This document shows positions 26,306 through 33,290 of a stretch of 50,701 nucleotides of DNA, in pieces. The stretch is from assembly GCA_944323595.1 (NCBI GenBank), contig CALUTF010000011.1, positions 1 through 50,701 of the forward strand, given 5' to 3'. The stretch comes from Candidatus Gastranaerophilales bacterium (GTDB taxonomy: Bacteria > Cyanobacteriota > Vampirovibrionia > Gastranaerophilales > Gastranaerophilaceae). The stretch's first letter is position 1. Each line of letters starts with the position of its first letter. The notes beneath the pieces were generated by a model, which was not told the DNA's origin, did not search any database, and saw nothing but the letters and a program-made list of their open reading frames with translations. Position numbers and translations under genes: made by a program.

Positions 26306-26333
26306 TTGCCGTCAGAAAAAATAAAATTATACT
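26306..26333 (+). promoter_or_regulatory. Promoter of the HExxH-protein gene
   Basis: TTGCCG (26306-26311), 16-base spacer, TATACT (26328-26333). Transcription start expected near 26340. Confidence 0.5.
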
Positions 26334-26373
26334 ATTATTGTAGTAAATAATGGCGGGGATAGGTATAGAAAGT

Positions 26374-27057
26374 ATGAAATTGAAACACGCGATTAAGACA
26401 TTAATAGTTACAGCGGCACTGACTGTATTCTCGGTGCCTGTTATGGCATTGAGTGAGGAAGATATTTCAATTCCTGAAAATTACCCTAAAAAATATACGG
26501 CAAAATATATTAAAATGATAGAGCCTGAATATAAGGCAATAGGGAAAGATTATATTTTTTATGTTGCATTGGATATGTTAAAAGGAACGAACGGAGAATT
26601 TTCCCGTCATGCTATTCTGGGGAATAATTTGACACAGCGTCCTGTAAAAATTGAGTTTAAAGACCTTGGCACAATTAATCCCGCTTATGCAAATTTTGAT
26701 GCACTTGGCTGGAAAAAAGGAAAAAGTTTATATATTTTTATAAATCCGCGGCATAAAGATGCCCCTCCGGGAGCAATAGCAGCACTGCTTTCCCATGAAG
26801 CATTGCATCAGGATGAATATAATTCTCTTGCGGAAGAAACATACGCTTGGACAATGGAGGCTGCCGTATGGTGCGAAATAGTTCAGCAATACCCTGAAAG
26901 TGAAGAAATACTCCATCCTCTTGTCACGAGAGAAAATACTCTTAAACAATTATTTGAAAAAGGCGGATATTCAAATAAATACATAAAGAAAACGGTGTTT
27001 TCAAACGAGGGCTACAAAAATCTTCCTGCAACATCTCCGGGGTTTGAAGATTTGTAA
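26374..27057 (+). CDS. Exported protein with HExxH zinc-protease motif
   Basis: About 227 residues from ATG 26374 (signal peptide KHAIKTLIVTAALTVFSVPVMA); an in-frame ATG at 26350 would add eight residues. The helix IAALLSHEALHQDEYNSLAE contains HEALH followed by Glu residues in EETYAW, the pattern of a small gluzincin-type metalloprotease. Surrounding sequence is not a family I can name. Secreted to the periplasm or outside. The carboxy-terminal protease follows it on the same strand. Confidence 0.65.
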   Translation: MKLKHAIKTLIVTAALTVFSVPVMALSEEDISIPENYPKKYTAKYIKMIEPEYKAIGKDYIFYVALDMLKGTNGEFSRHAILGNNLTQRPVKIEFKDLGTINPAYANFDALGWKKGKSLYIFINPRHKDAPPGAIAALLSHEALHQDEYNSLAEETYAWTMEAAVWCEIVQQYPESEEILHPLVTRENTLKQLFEKGGYSNKYIKKTVFSNEGYKNLPATSPGFEDL

Positions 27058-27110
27058 TTTATTAATATTTATAACTACCTAAAAAGTCTATTGATTATAA
27101 ATATTCATTG

Positions 27111-28355
27111 ATGTTAAATGTAGCTATGAAGAGAAAGCAATTAATACTTTTTGTACTGACTGTTATAGTTCTTGTCGGATTGAATAATTTTCTGATGAGA
27201 GTAAACAATAATCTTTTCATGGAACGTGAACATGAGATGGTTAATCATGACAGAGTCTCTTCACAAAAGTTGTTTGATTCTACATGGCAGATAATCAGAG
27301 ATAATTTTTATGATCCGACCTTGAACCATCAGGCATGGTCAAAGTGGAAAAATCACTACCACGGAAAAATTAAAACAGAAGCCGATGCAAAAGTTGCTAT
27401 AAATACCATGCTGGCTAGTCTTGACGACCCTTACTCAAAATATATGTCCAGAGAAGAATATGCAGAACAGAACAGTTCCATAAGCTCAAAAATTACGGGT
27501 ATAGGCGTTAATATTGCAACAATTTCCGGAAAAATAAAAATTATAAATGTTGTAGAGGGTACTCCTGCTCAGGCAGCAAATCTTCAACCTGATGATATTA
27601 TTCTTGAAATAAACGGTCAGGACGTAAACGGTCTGCCGCTGGCAGATGTCGCTAATCTTGTCAGAGGTCCCGAAAATACTTTTGTCGACCTGCTTATTTT
27701 GCGTAATAAAGATAAGTTTGTAAAAAGAATTTTGCGCAAAGAAATAAAAATTAAAACAGTAAAAAGTTCTGTTGATAAAAATATAGGTTATATTCAGATA
27801 ACGTCATTTATCGGAGCAACTACACCGAATGAGTTTTTAGAAGCGCTTGAAAAGACCAAAAAAGCTGATGGTTTGATTTTGGATTTACGCGGAAATACAG
27901 GCGGGCTTCTTCCTAATGCAATTTTCATTGCAAACCTGTTTATCCCTGAGGGAAAACTTGTAAGTATTGTAGGCAGAAACGGATACAAATATGATATTCA
28001 GGCTCAGGATACAGAGCTGGATATCAATAAGCCTATGATAGTTCTTGTTGACGGCGGCAGTGCAAGTGCAAGCGAAATTCTCTCAGGTGCACTGAAAGAC
28101 TATAACAAAGCAAAACTTCTAGGGACAAAAACTTACGGTAAAGGCATGGTGCAAAAAATTTATCCGATGCCGAATGAAACCGGTTTAAATCTTACAATTG
28201 CAAAATACCTGACTCCTAACGGAACCGATATCAATAAAAAAGGTATCAGTCCGGATTATGAAGTTAAATTTACGATGGATGATATAGCAAAAAATAACGA
28301 TGTTCAGCTTAACACCGCAAAAGAAATCCTGAACAATATGTTGAGTAAAAAATAA
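27111..28355 (+). CDS. ctpA: Carboxy-terminal processing protease (S41, CtpA-like)
   Basis: About 414 residues. N-terminal signal anchor (KQLILFVLTVIVLVGLNNFL), a short N-terminal helical region with DDPYSKYMSREEY, a PDZ domain (about 115-200: GIGVNIATISGKIKIINVVE and LQPDDIILEINGQDVNG), then the catalytic core. The catalytic Ser is in GGSASASEILSGAL and the Lys in GTKTYGKGMVQ. Periplasmic protease that trims C-termini. The start is uncertain: ATG 27111 and ATG 27126 are both possible and neither has a clear ribosome binding site. Confidence 0.93.
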   Translation: MLNVAMKRKQLILFVLTVIVLVGLNNFLMRVNNNLFMEREHEMVNHDRVSSQKLFDSTWQIIRDNFYDPTLNHQAWSKWKNHYHGKIKTEADAKVAINTMLASLDDPYSKYMSREEYAEQNSSISSKITGIGVNIATISGKIKIINVVEGTPAQAANLQPDDIILEINGQDVNGLPLADVANLVRGPENTFVDLLILRNKDKFVKRILRKEIKIKTVKSSVDKNIGYIQITSFIGATTPNEFLEALEKTKKADGLILDLRGNTGGLLPNAIFIANLFIPEGKLVSIVGRNGYKYDIQAQDTELDINKPMIVLVDGGSASASEILSGALKDYNKAKLLGTKTYGKGMVQKIYPMPNETGLNLTIAKYLTPNGTDINKKGISPDYEVKFTMDDIAKNNDVQLNTAKEILNNMLSKK

Positions 28356-28373
28356 CCTGCTTCGGACAAACAG

Positions 28374-28404
28374 CAAACGAAACGTTTGGCAAACATAAGT
28401 TTGC
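28374..28404 (+). repeat. Two adjacent hairpins after ctpA
   Basis: CAAACG-AAA-CGTTTG (28374-28388) is followed immediately by GCAAAC-ATAA-GTTTGC (28389-28404). All arms are perfect. The two hairpins share the CAAAC/GTTTG core, which suggests local duplication. No T-run follows, so this is not a standard terminator. Confidence 0.55.
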
Positions 28405-28475
28405 ATCAATAGGACTCTTCAACTTTCAAAAAGTCGCCTTTCGAAGATATTCAAGAAATTTTTAATATCTTTGTA

Positions 28476-28547
28476 ATGGCGGCTTTAGTCGAAACCGTTG
28501 TCCCCTCTCCTTAACAAGGAGAGGGGGAAGGGGTGAGGTATGACATT
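28476..28547 (+). repeat. Dispersed repeat family A, copy 2
   Basis: Shares ATGGCGGCTTTAGTCGAAAC, a perfect CCCCTCTCCTT-AAC-AAGGAGAGGGG hairpin, a G-rich stretch and TATGACATT with the copy at 21419-21512, in the same order and spacing. Confidence 0.7.
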
Positions 28548-28559
28548 CCACAATATAAG

Positions 28560-28624
28560 ATCCTGAAACTAGTTCAGGATGACAGTATAGTCTTTATTTC
28601 CCCTCCCTCGAGGGGCGGGGAAAT
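28560..28624. repeat. Two palindromic intergenic repeats
   Basis: ATCCTGAA-ACTAG-TTCAGGAT (28560-28580) and ATTTCCCC ... GGGGAAAT with a nested TCCCTCGAGGGG centre (28596-28624). The first resembles widespread 'TTCAGGATGACA' intergenic palindromes known from several phyla. Confidence 0.55.
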
Positions 28625-28725
28625 ATTCATAAGCGAATAATTTCTTTTATAAATCAATCATAGCAAAAATTCTGCAGAGCCTGATTTTATAAAAGAACTC
28701 ATTCACCTATTCATTGATTTTCATA
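28625..28725 (-). repeat. Dispersed repeat family C, copy 2 (inverted)
   Basis: On the minus strand it reads GTGAATGAGTTCTTTTATAA, then ATCAGGCTCTGCAG and TGATTTATAAAAGA, aligning with the core of the element at 21574-21696 at roughly 75 per cent by eye. Its terminal inverted repeats are decayed. Confidence 0.65.
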
Positions 28726-28965
28726 TCAGTTGGAGTTTTTTCTCATAAAGAAGTTTTTATTTTTTAAGTCTTTTCTGTTAACTACGAGCCCGCAGTTTCT
28801 GCACGCCAGAACCTCTCCGGTGCTGTCTATGGGCATAAAAATATGTTCGCATGCTTCGTAATCTTCATCATATAGGTTCTCCTGCATGGGGTCATAATTG
28901 TTTACAGGAGTTCTTTTTTTATTTTTTTTTATAAATGCGTTAACAATAAGTTCTATAAAATACAT
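28726..28965 (-). CDS. Small zinc-ribbon-like protein, unknown function
   Basis: 79 residues starting three bases after the cdd stop, so in the same transcript. A CxxC pair (LACRNCGLVV) and an earlier Cys/His (ACEHIF) could bind zinc as a ribbon. The N-terminus is hydrophobic then basic (FIELIVNAFIKKNKKR). No family recognised. The ribosome binding site is weak, and coupling to cdd is likely. Confidence 0.55.
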   Translation of the reverse strand: MYFIELIVNAFIKKNKKRTPVNNYDPMQENLYDEDYEACEHIFMPIDSTGEVLACRNCGLVVNRKDLKNKNFFMRKNSN

Positions 28966-28968
28966 ATT

Positions 28969-29352
28969 TTATAAGTCAAAACCATGCGGGAGCAGGTCAT
29001 TTAGTTTATAAACCTTTAATTCCCCGTTAACTTCAGTAATTACATCAACACCGTATTCCGGCTGAAATTCATAAATAACCTGACGGCAGGCACCGCATGG
29101 AAAACAATCGTCACTGTTTGGTGAATAAATTGCAATTGCTTTAATTTTTCTTTCGCCGCAGGCTATGGCTGTACCTATTGCATTTCTTTCCGCGCAGATT
29201 GTCAGACCGAAACTGGCATTTTCAAAGTTACAGCCGGTGTAGATGTTCTCATTTTCCGTTAACACACAAGCGCCTACCGGAAATTTTGAGTAAGGTATGT
29301 AGGCATTTTTTGACACCTCTTTTGCTCTGTCCATTAAATTTTGATAATCCAT
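28969..29352 (-). CDS. cdd: Cytidine deaminase
   Basis: 127 residues, the short tetrameric zinc form. Zinc and catalytic motif in TICAERNAIG (Cys, Ala-Glu) and PCGACRQVI (two Cys). N-terminal substrate segment IPYSKFPVGACVLTENENIY (residues about 18-37) is typical. Deaminates cytidine and deoxycytidine to uridine for pyrimidine salvage. GAGG precedes ATG 29352. Confidence 0.95.
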   Translation of the reverse strand: MDYQNLMDRAKEVSKNAYIPYSKFPVGACVLTENENIYTGCNFENASFGLTICAERNAIGTAIACGERKIKAIAIYSPNSDDCFPCGACRQVIYEFQPEYGVDVITEVNGELKVYKLNDLLPHGFDL

Positions 29353-29428
29353 AGCTGTTACCTCGTTCTCTAAAATTTTACTTTATTGTCAGGGATTAAT
29401 AATCATTCACACGTATGAAAATTTAGTG

Positions 29429-29437
29429 TGCTATAAT
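29429..29437 (+). promoter_or_regulatory. Extended -10 promoter giving a leaderless mRNA
   Basis: TGC-TATAAT (29429-29437), then six bases (AAAATT) and ATG 29444. CACAC (29408-29412) and GTGTG (29426-29430) form a small inverted repeat around the spacer. Confidence 0.6.
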
Positions 29438-29443
29438 AAAATT

Positions 29444-30262
29444 ATGAAATTGATTATCAAACTGTTTTTATTTCTGGTGATGTTAATTCCGCAGGCGGTA
29501 CATGCGATTACGTTCAATGTTGTAGTGCTTCCTGTTGATATTTTAAATGTGTGCAACAATTATTATTGTTTTCCGGAAGCATCGGAAATTCTTGCGCAGG
29601 ACATAATACAAAATTTTAACAAAACGGATAAAGTTAAAGCGCCTGATTTGTATGAAATAAGGGCTGCTCTTGCTGCTGATACTGATTTATATAATACAAC
29701 TGCGGCGGTGGTGAGAAAATACGATTATAACAACAGCATAGATTATGCCGGCTTGAAAAAAATTGCAAGAAATTTTGATGCTAAATCTGTTTTGATTGTA
29801 TCAAGTGTGGTTGTTGCAAATAAAGGTTTGTCAAAACGAAGTGTTTGGGAAGTTCTGGAAATTTCCAGCGCTTTTGATATTGAACAATCCTACACTCTGG
29901 AATCCGGTGCGGTTTTGATTGATGACGTAAACGATATTGTTATGTGGAGTGGAAATTACAAAAGAATTCTGGGCGAAAAATCAGGGTTTTCAGCAAGAAA
30001 TGCTTCTCAGGCAAATTCAAAATTAGATACGCTGCGGATGTATTTTTCAGATATGATAGCACAGGATATAACACAAAATGTTATATTGAGATTTTTCCCG
30101 AAAACTATAAATCCTTTAGATCAAAAACAAAAAACAGATAAAAAAGAGATTTATAAAGAGGGGTCAATGCTCCAATTTGAAAAAACACTGCCAAAGTCAA
30201 AGTCCGAAGAAATTCCTGTCACACCGAATGAAGAAATGGGTGAAATGATATTTGGAATTTAA
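29444..30262 (+). CDS. Exported protein, unknown function (TolB/CsgG-like N-domain?)
   Basis: About 272 residues from ATG 29444, with signal peptide KLIIKLFLFLVMLIPQAVHA. The mature start NVVVLPVDILN followed by ASEILAQDIIQNF and KVKAPDLYEIRAAL has the feel of the CsgG/TolB N-terminal fold (hydrophobic strand, Leu-rich helix, second strand), but this is only resemblance. The C-terminal 60 residues are charged and probably flexible. An upstream ATG at 29426 is less likely because the promoter lies between. It overlaps the next gene tail-to-tail by four bases. Confidence 0.55.
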   Translation: MKLIIKLFLFLVMLIPQAVHAITFNVVVLPVDILNVCNNYYCFPEASEILAQDIIQNFNKTDKVKAPDLYEIRAALAADTDLYNTTAAVVRKYDYNNSIDYAGLKKIARNFDAKSVLIVSSVVVANKGLSKRSVWEVLEISSAFDIEQSYTLESGAVLIDDVNDIVMWSGNYKRILGEKSGFSARNASQANSKLDTLRMYFSDMIAQDITQNVILRFFPKTINPLDQKQKTDKKEIYKEGSMLQFEKTLPKSKSEEIPVTPNEEMGEMIFGI

Positions 30263-30618
30263 TATTCATTATCATTGCTTTGCTGCTGTAAAGATTCTCC
30301 CTGACGCATTTGTCCCGGTCTTGTAATCGGACTGGCTTTTGTCGTTTGTGGAACAATGCGGTTTTCTTTAAAGCCTGTCGGTCCCTGATTAAAATTTTGT
30401 CCGGAATTTTGAATATTTCTTTCCAGCGGATTTTCAATTGATTGTTTGATTCTTGAATGTACTCCGGAGCCGTCAGAGGTTTCCGGCTGCGCTTTTATGT
30501 TTTTTTGAACTTCTGTCTGGTCGGCGATTCTGTCAAGTTCACAGAATCTGTCTTTCATATCAATATATGCCATTGTTGAAATTACAAGAACAGATAACGG
30601 TATTAGAATTTTTTTCAT
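30259..30618 (-). CDS. Small exported low-complexity protein
   Basis: 119 residues: a signal peptide or single N-terminal anchor (KKILIPLSVLVISTMAYID), then a hydrophilic, Gln/Asn/Pro-rich tail (QNSGQNFNQGPTGFKE, RQGESLQQQSNDNEY) with no predicted fold. GGAG precedes ATG 30618. Function unknown; surface-exposed linker or anchor is a guess. Confidence 0.55.
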   Translation of the reverse strand: MKKILIPLSVLVISTMAYIDMKDRFCELDRIADQTEVQKNIKAQPETSDGSGVHSRIKQSIENPLERNIQNSGQNFNQGPTGFKENRIVPQTTKASPITRPGQMRQGESLQQQSNDNEY

Positions 30619-30776
30619 AATTTATTCTCCATTTTACAAATATATTAGATTGTTTATTCAATTTGTAAAATCTCCGTCAGGCTAATTCTAATATTTATTC
30701 CGTTATTGCATAAAGTAATATTCAATGTTAAAATATATATTGTAGAAATGATTACAGATGAGAGGAAATATTTATT

Positions 30777-30950
30777 ATGGCAAGATTAGTCAGACCAACC
30801 TGGGCAATCAGATGTGTTCAATCAGGCTGCAAAACTCTATTTGAAGTTGCACAGCTTGAAGATGGCAAACAACAGGAAGTTGTATGCCCTGCTTGCGGTG
30901 AACATTATGTTTATCCGATATTAAAAGACGATGAAAATACTCAGGAATAA
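30777..30950 (+). CDS. Small zinc-ribbon protein
   Basis: 57 residues, MARLVRPTWAIRCVQSGCKT onward. Two Cys pairs, CVQSGC and CPACGEHYV, make a plausible zinc ribbon; an acidic tail ends DDENTQE. GAGAGG precedes ATG. The stop TAA shares its last base with the ATG of the next gene (TAATG), so the radical SAM gene is translationally coupled to it. No family assigned. Confidence 0.7.
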   Translation: MARLVRPTWAIRCVQSGCKTLFEVAQLEDGKQQEVVCPACGEHYVYPILKDDENTQE

Positions 30951-31918
30951 TGTCACCTCAATTAAAATATTTTAACGGCACTGACAAGTGTTACAATCAA
31001 TACAGTGCGCATTTAAAGAATAAATTCGGCGTTAAGGTTTATAAAATAACTCTTGATGCCGGTTTTTCGTGTCCTAATCGCGACGGCACTATTTCAAAAG
31101 GCGGTTGTATTTTTTGTGATGAGGGCGGAAGTTTTTCGCAGGCGCATTCAAATCTTCTTTCAGTGCCGGAACAGGTAAATGTCGGGATAGAAAATCTAAA
31201 AAACAGATTTAAAGCGCAAAAATTTATGTCCTATTTTCAGGCTTATTCAAATACATATAAACCGGTTAACGAACTTGAACAGATTTATACCTCCTCACTT
31301 AATCATCCTGATATTGTAGGAATTTCAATAGGAACACGTCCGGATTGTATTGATGAAGATAAATTAAAACTTATTTCAGGCTTCAAAGACGACTACTATA
31401 CCTGGATTGAATACGGGCTGCAATCCATACACAACAAAACTTTACGGCGGATTAACCGCGGGCATGATTTCGATTGTTTTTTGAAAGCTTACGAAAAAAC
31501 TAAAGAGTACGGTATAAATGTGTGCGTCCACGTAATTTTTGGTCTCTGGGAAACTCATGATGAAATTATGCAAACAGCCCAAAAACTTGCGGAATTAAAC
31601 GTTGATGGCGTTAAAATTCATATGCTGTGCGCATTGAAAAATACAAAACTTGCAGATATGTATTATGCCGGAGAAATTGACTTTATGGATGAGGATGAAT
31701 ATGTAAATACCTGCTGCGATTTTCTGGAATATTTGCCGGAAACTACGACTATACACAGGCTTGCGGGGAACGGATTAAAAGAAACCCTTATAGCTCCTCA
31801 ATGGCTCGGTGCAAAATTTGATTGTCTGAATAAAATTGACAGAGAATTTGTTAAGAGAAATTCATATCAAGGGTCTAAATATTGTAAACAGACTTTACAA
31901 AATTTGACAAGTATGTGA
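30950..31918 (+). CDS. Radical SAM protein, YhcC/TIGR01212-like
   Basis: 322 residues. The three iron-sulfur cysteines lie in GFSCPNRDGTISKGGCIFC (C-x11-C-x2-C spacing rather than CxxxCxxC), characteristic of the YhcC family. Further signature: GISIGTRPDCIDEDKL, TWIEYGLQSIHNKTLRRINRG and GVKIHMLCALKNTKL. Family members are implicated in tRNA or other modification but the reaction is not settled. Overlaps the zinc-ribbon gene by one base. Confidence 0.88.
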   Translation: MSPQLKYFNGTDKCYNQYSAHLKNKFGVKVYKITLDAGFSCPNRDGTISKGGCIFCDEGGSFSQAHSNLLSVPEQVNVGIENLKNRFKAQKFMSYFQAYSNTYKPVNELEQIYTSSLNHPDIVGISIGTRPDCIDEDKLKLISGFKDDYYTWIEYGLQSIHNKTLRRINRGHDFDCFLKAYEKTKEYGINVCVHVIFGLWETHDEIMQTAQKLAELNVDGVKIHMLCALKNTKLADMYYAGEIDFMDEDEYVNTCCDFLEYLPETTTIHRLAGNGLKETLIAPQWLGAKFDCLNKIDREFVKRNSYQGSKYCKQTLQNLTSM

Positions 31919-32037
31919 TAATTTGAATGTAAAAAGACAGGTTTGTAACAAATTATTAACAAAAAATTATTCAGGTAGCAAAAAAATCTGTTTTCATGTA
32001 TTAATGTGTATGCATAAATAAAAAATTGGAGTCCAAA

Positions 32038-32757
32038 ATGTTAACAATCCAACCACAAGTTACAAATTCAGTTAAATTATCCCCTGCATTCGGTCAAAGA
32101 CCTGAACCAAGATATCAAGAAATTGCGGAAGACGTAGATTATGTTGATCTTTCAGATATTAAACCCGCAGATGATGACGACGATGAAGCGAAAGGTACAA
32201 GAGCTTTCTGGGAAGAACAAAAAAGACAATTTGATGAAGCTGCAAATGATATTGCATTACCAAAACCGGTAAGAAAAGGTGCTAAAATATTTGCGATAGT
32301 TTCAGAAGCTGCAATTGATGCAATTGCTGTATTTTGTACCGGAAAAATGGTAATTGGCGGTGCTCAAAAAGCCTTGAAGTCACCAAAAGTTAAAAATGTT
32401 CTTACAGGCGGCAAAGCTGTTCGCGGGGCAATGCATACTTTTGCCTCAGGTATTTCTAACGGAGCGTCTTCTTTAGGTCGTAGAATTGCTAAAACCGATT
32501 CATATAAAGCTGTTGAAACTTTCTTAACAACAAATAAATATGCAAAACCTGTTACAGAAGGACTTAAAGCTGCAGCAGATGTTGTTTCTGAAAAATTCGG
32601 CGCATTACGAAAAACAGTTTCTGCTATTACCGCAAAACAATATAACAATGCAATATCCGGCACAATTGCAACAGGTGCAGGTATTGCAGGTGCTATTGAT
32701 GAAACTGATAAATATATCAAAGCTCAAAGAGAAGAAGAAATTCAGGAGGCAGCCTAA
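32038..32757 (+). CDS. Lineage-type protein with N-terminal AFGQ motif
   Basis: 239 residues from ATG 32038; TTGGAG just upstream serves as ribosome binding site, and the in-frame TTG at 32026 is part of it. The N-terminus (LTIQPQVTNSVKLSPAFGQR) carries an 'xxAFGQ' motif shared in form with the next gene and with the gene at 39435. After an acidic region (DVDYVDLSDIKPADDDDDE) come long alpha-helical segments, including a Gly/Ala-rich hydrophobic one near the C-terminus (SGTIATGAGIAGAI). Not recognised. Stop overlaps the next start (TAATG). Confidence 0.65.
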   Translation: MLTIQPQVTNSVKLSPAFGQRPEPRYQEIAEDVDYVDLSDIKPADDDDDEAKGTRAFWEEQKRQFDEAANDIALPKPVRKGAKIFAIVSEAAIDAIAVFCTGKMVIGGAQKALKSPKVKNVLTGGKAVRGAMHTFASGISNGASSLGRRIAKTDSYKAVETFLTTNKYAKPVTEGLKAAADVVSEKFGALRKTVSAITAKQYNNAISGTIATGAGIAGAIDETDKYIKAQREEEIQEAA

Positions 32758-33227
32758 TGGTATCAATTGCTCCTGTAAGTTTCGGTCAAAGTTTTGAGGG
32801 TTCTGCAACTCGGGCAGATCGCAGAGAAAAGGTTGAAGATGCAACCTCCAAAACCGGTGCTGCTGTTGCAGGTGGTGCTGCAGTTAAAAAAAGCATCTGG
32901 AAACAATTCAACTCAACATCCAAAATCGGACAGTTATCTCAGGAAGCACAAACTGCAATCAGAACTACTGCACAGGTTACGGACAAAGCAAATACTTTAT
33001 TCGGTGCATTCAAAAATAATGTCACAAGATTTAAAAATATAGCACTTGATTTTGCTGCAGGATTTAAATCTACACCTATAATTAAAAATGTACTGGAAAG
33101 TAAAGTTTATAGACGTATGGCAGGCGGTTTTGGCTATACGATGGCGGGCTTTGTATTCCTCAGCGGCGTTTTGAAAGCCGGTTCCGTATACGCTGCAAAA
33201 GCTGCGAATCTATCAAACGCACAGTAA
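32757..33227 (+). CDS. Lineage-type protein with N-terminal SFGQ motif
   Basis: 156 residues, MVSIAPVSFGQSFEGSATRA at the N-terminus. It is coupled to the preceding gene by a TAATG overlap, with AGGAGG inside that gene's end. Helical, basic, with a hydrophobic C-terminal segment (GGFGYTMAGFVFLSGVLKAG) that could be a membrane helix. Its middle (SKIGQLSQEAQTAI) has no known match that I can see. The pair probably forms one complex. Confidence 0.65.
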   Translation: MVSIAPVSFGQSFEGSATRADRREKVEDATSKTGAAVAGGAAVKKSIWKQFNSTSKIGQLSQEAQTAIRTTAQVTDKANTLFGAFKNNVTRFKNIALDFAAGFKSTPIIKNVLESKVYRRMAGGFGYTMAGFVFLSGVLKAGSVYAAKAANLSNAQ

Positions 33228-33238
33228 TTTATAAAATA

Positions 33239-33290
33239 TTGAGAATAAAATAAAATCGTGCTAAACTTCGGTTATGCACGATTTTGTTTT
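33239..33290 (+). promoter_or_regulatory. Terminator hairpin with the folP promoter and start codon inside
   Basis: AAAATCGTGC (33252-33261) and GCACGATTTT (33276-33285) form a perfect 10-base stem followed by GTTTTT, a terminator for the preceding operon. The 14-base loop contains TAAACT (33262-33267) and the folP ATG (33274). With TTGAGA at 33239-33244 and a 17-base spacer this is a good promoter with extended TGC, six bases before ATG. An mRNA starting at the ATG would contain only one arm and escape termination. Confidence 0.6.

Larger units (their letters stand above)
28356..28725. other. Non-coding region of 370 bases, repeat-rich
   Basis: No convincing gene. It holds two back-to-back small hairpins (28374-28404), AAGATATT/AATATCTT arms (28444-28471), a family A repeat (28476-28547), ATCCTGAA/TTCAGGAT (28560-28580) and ATTTCCCC/GGGGAAAT (28596-28624) hairpins and an inverted family C element (28625-28725). 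Confidence 0.7.
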
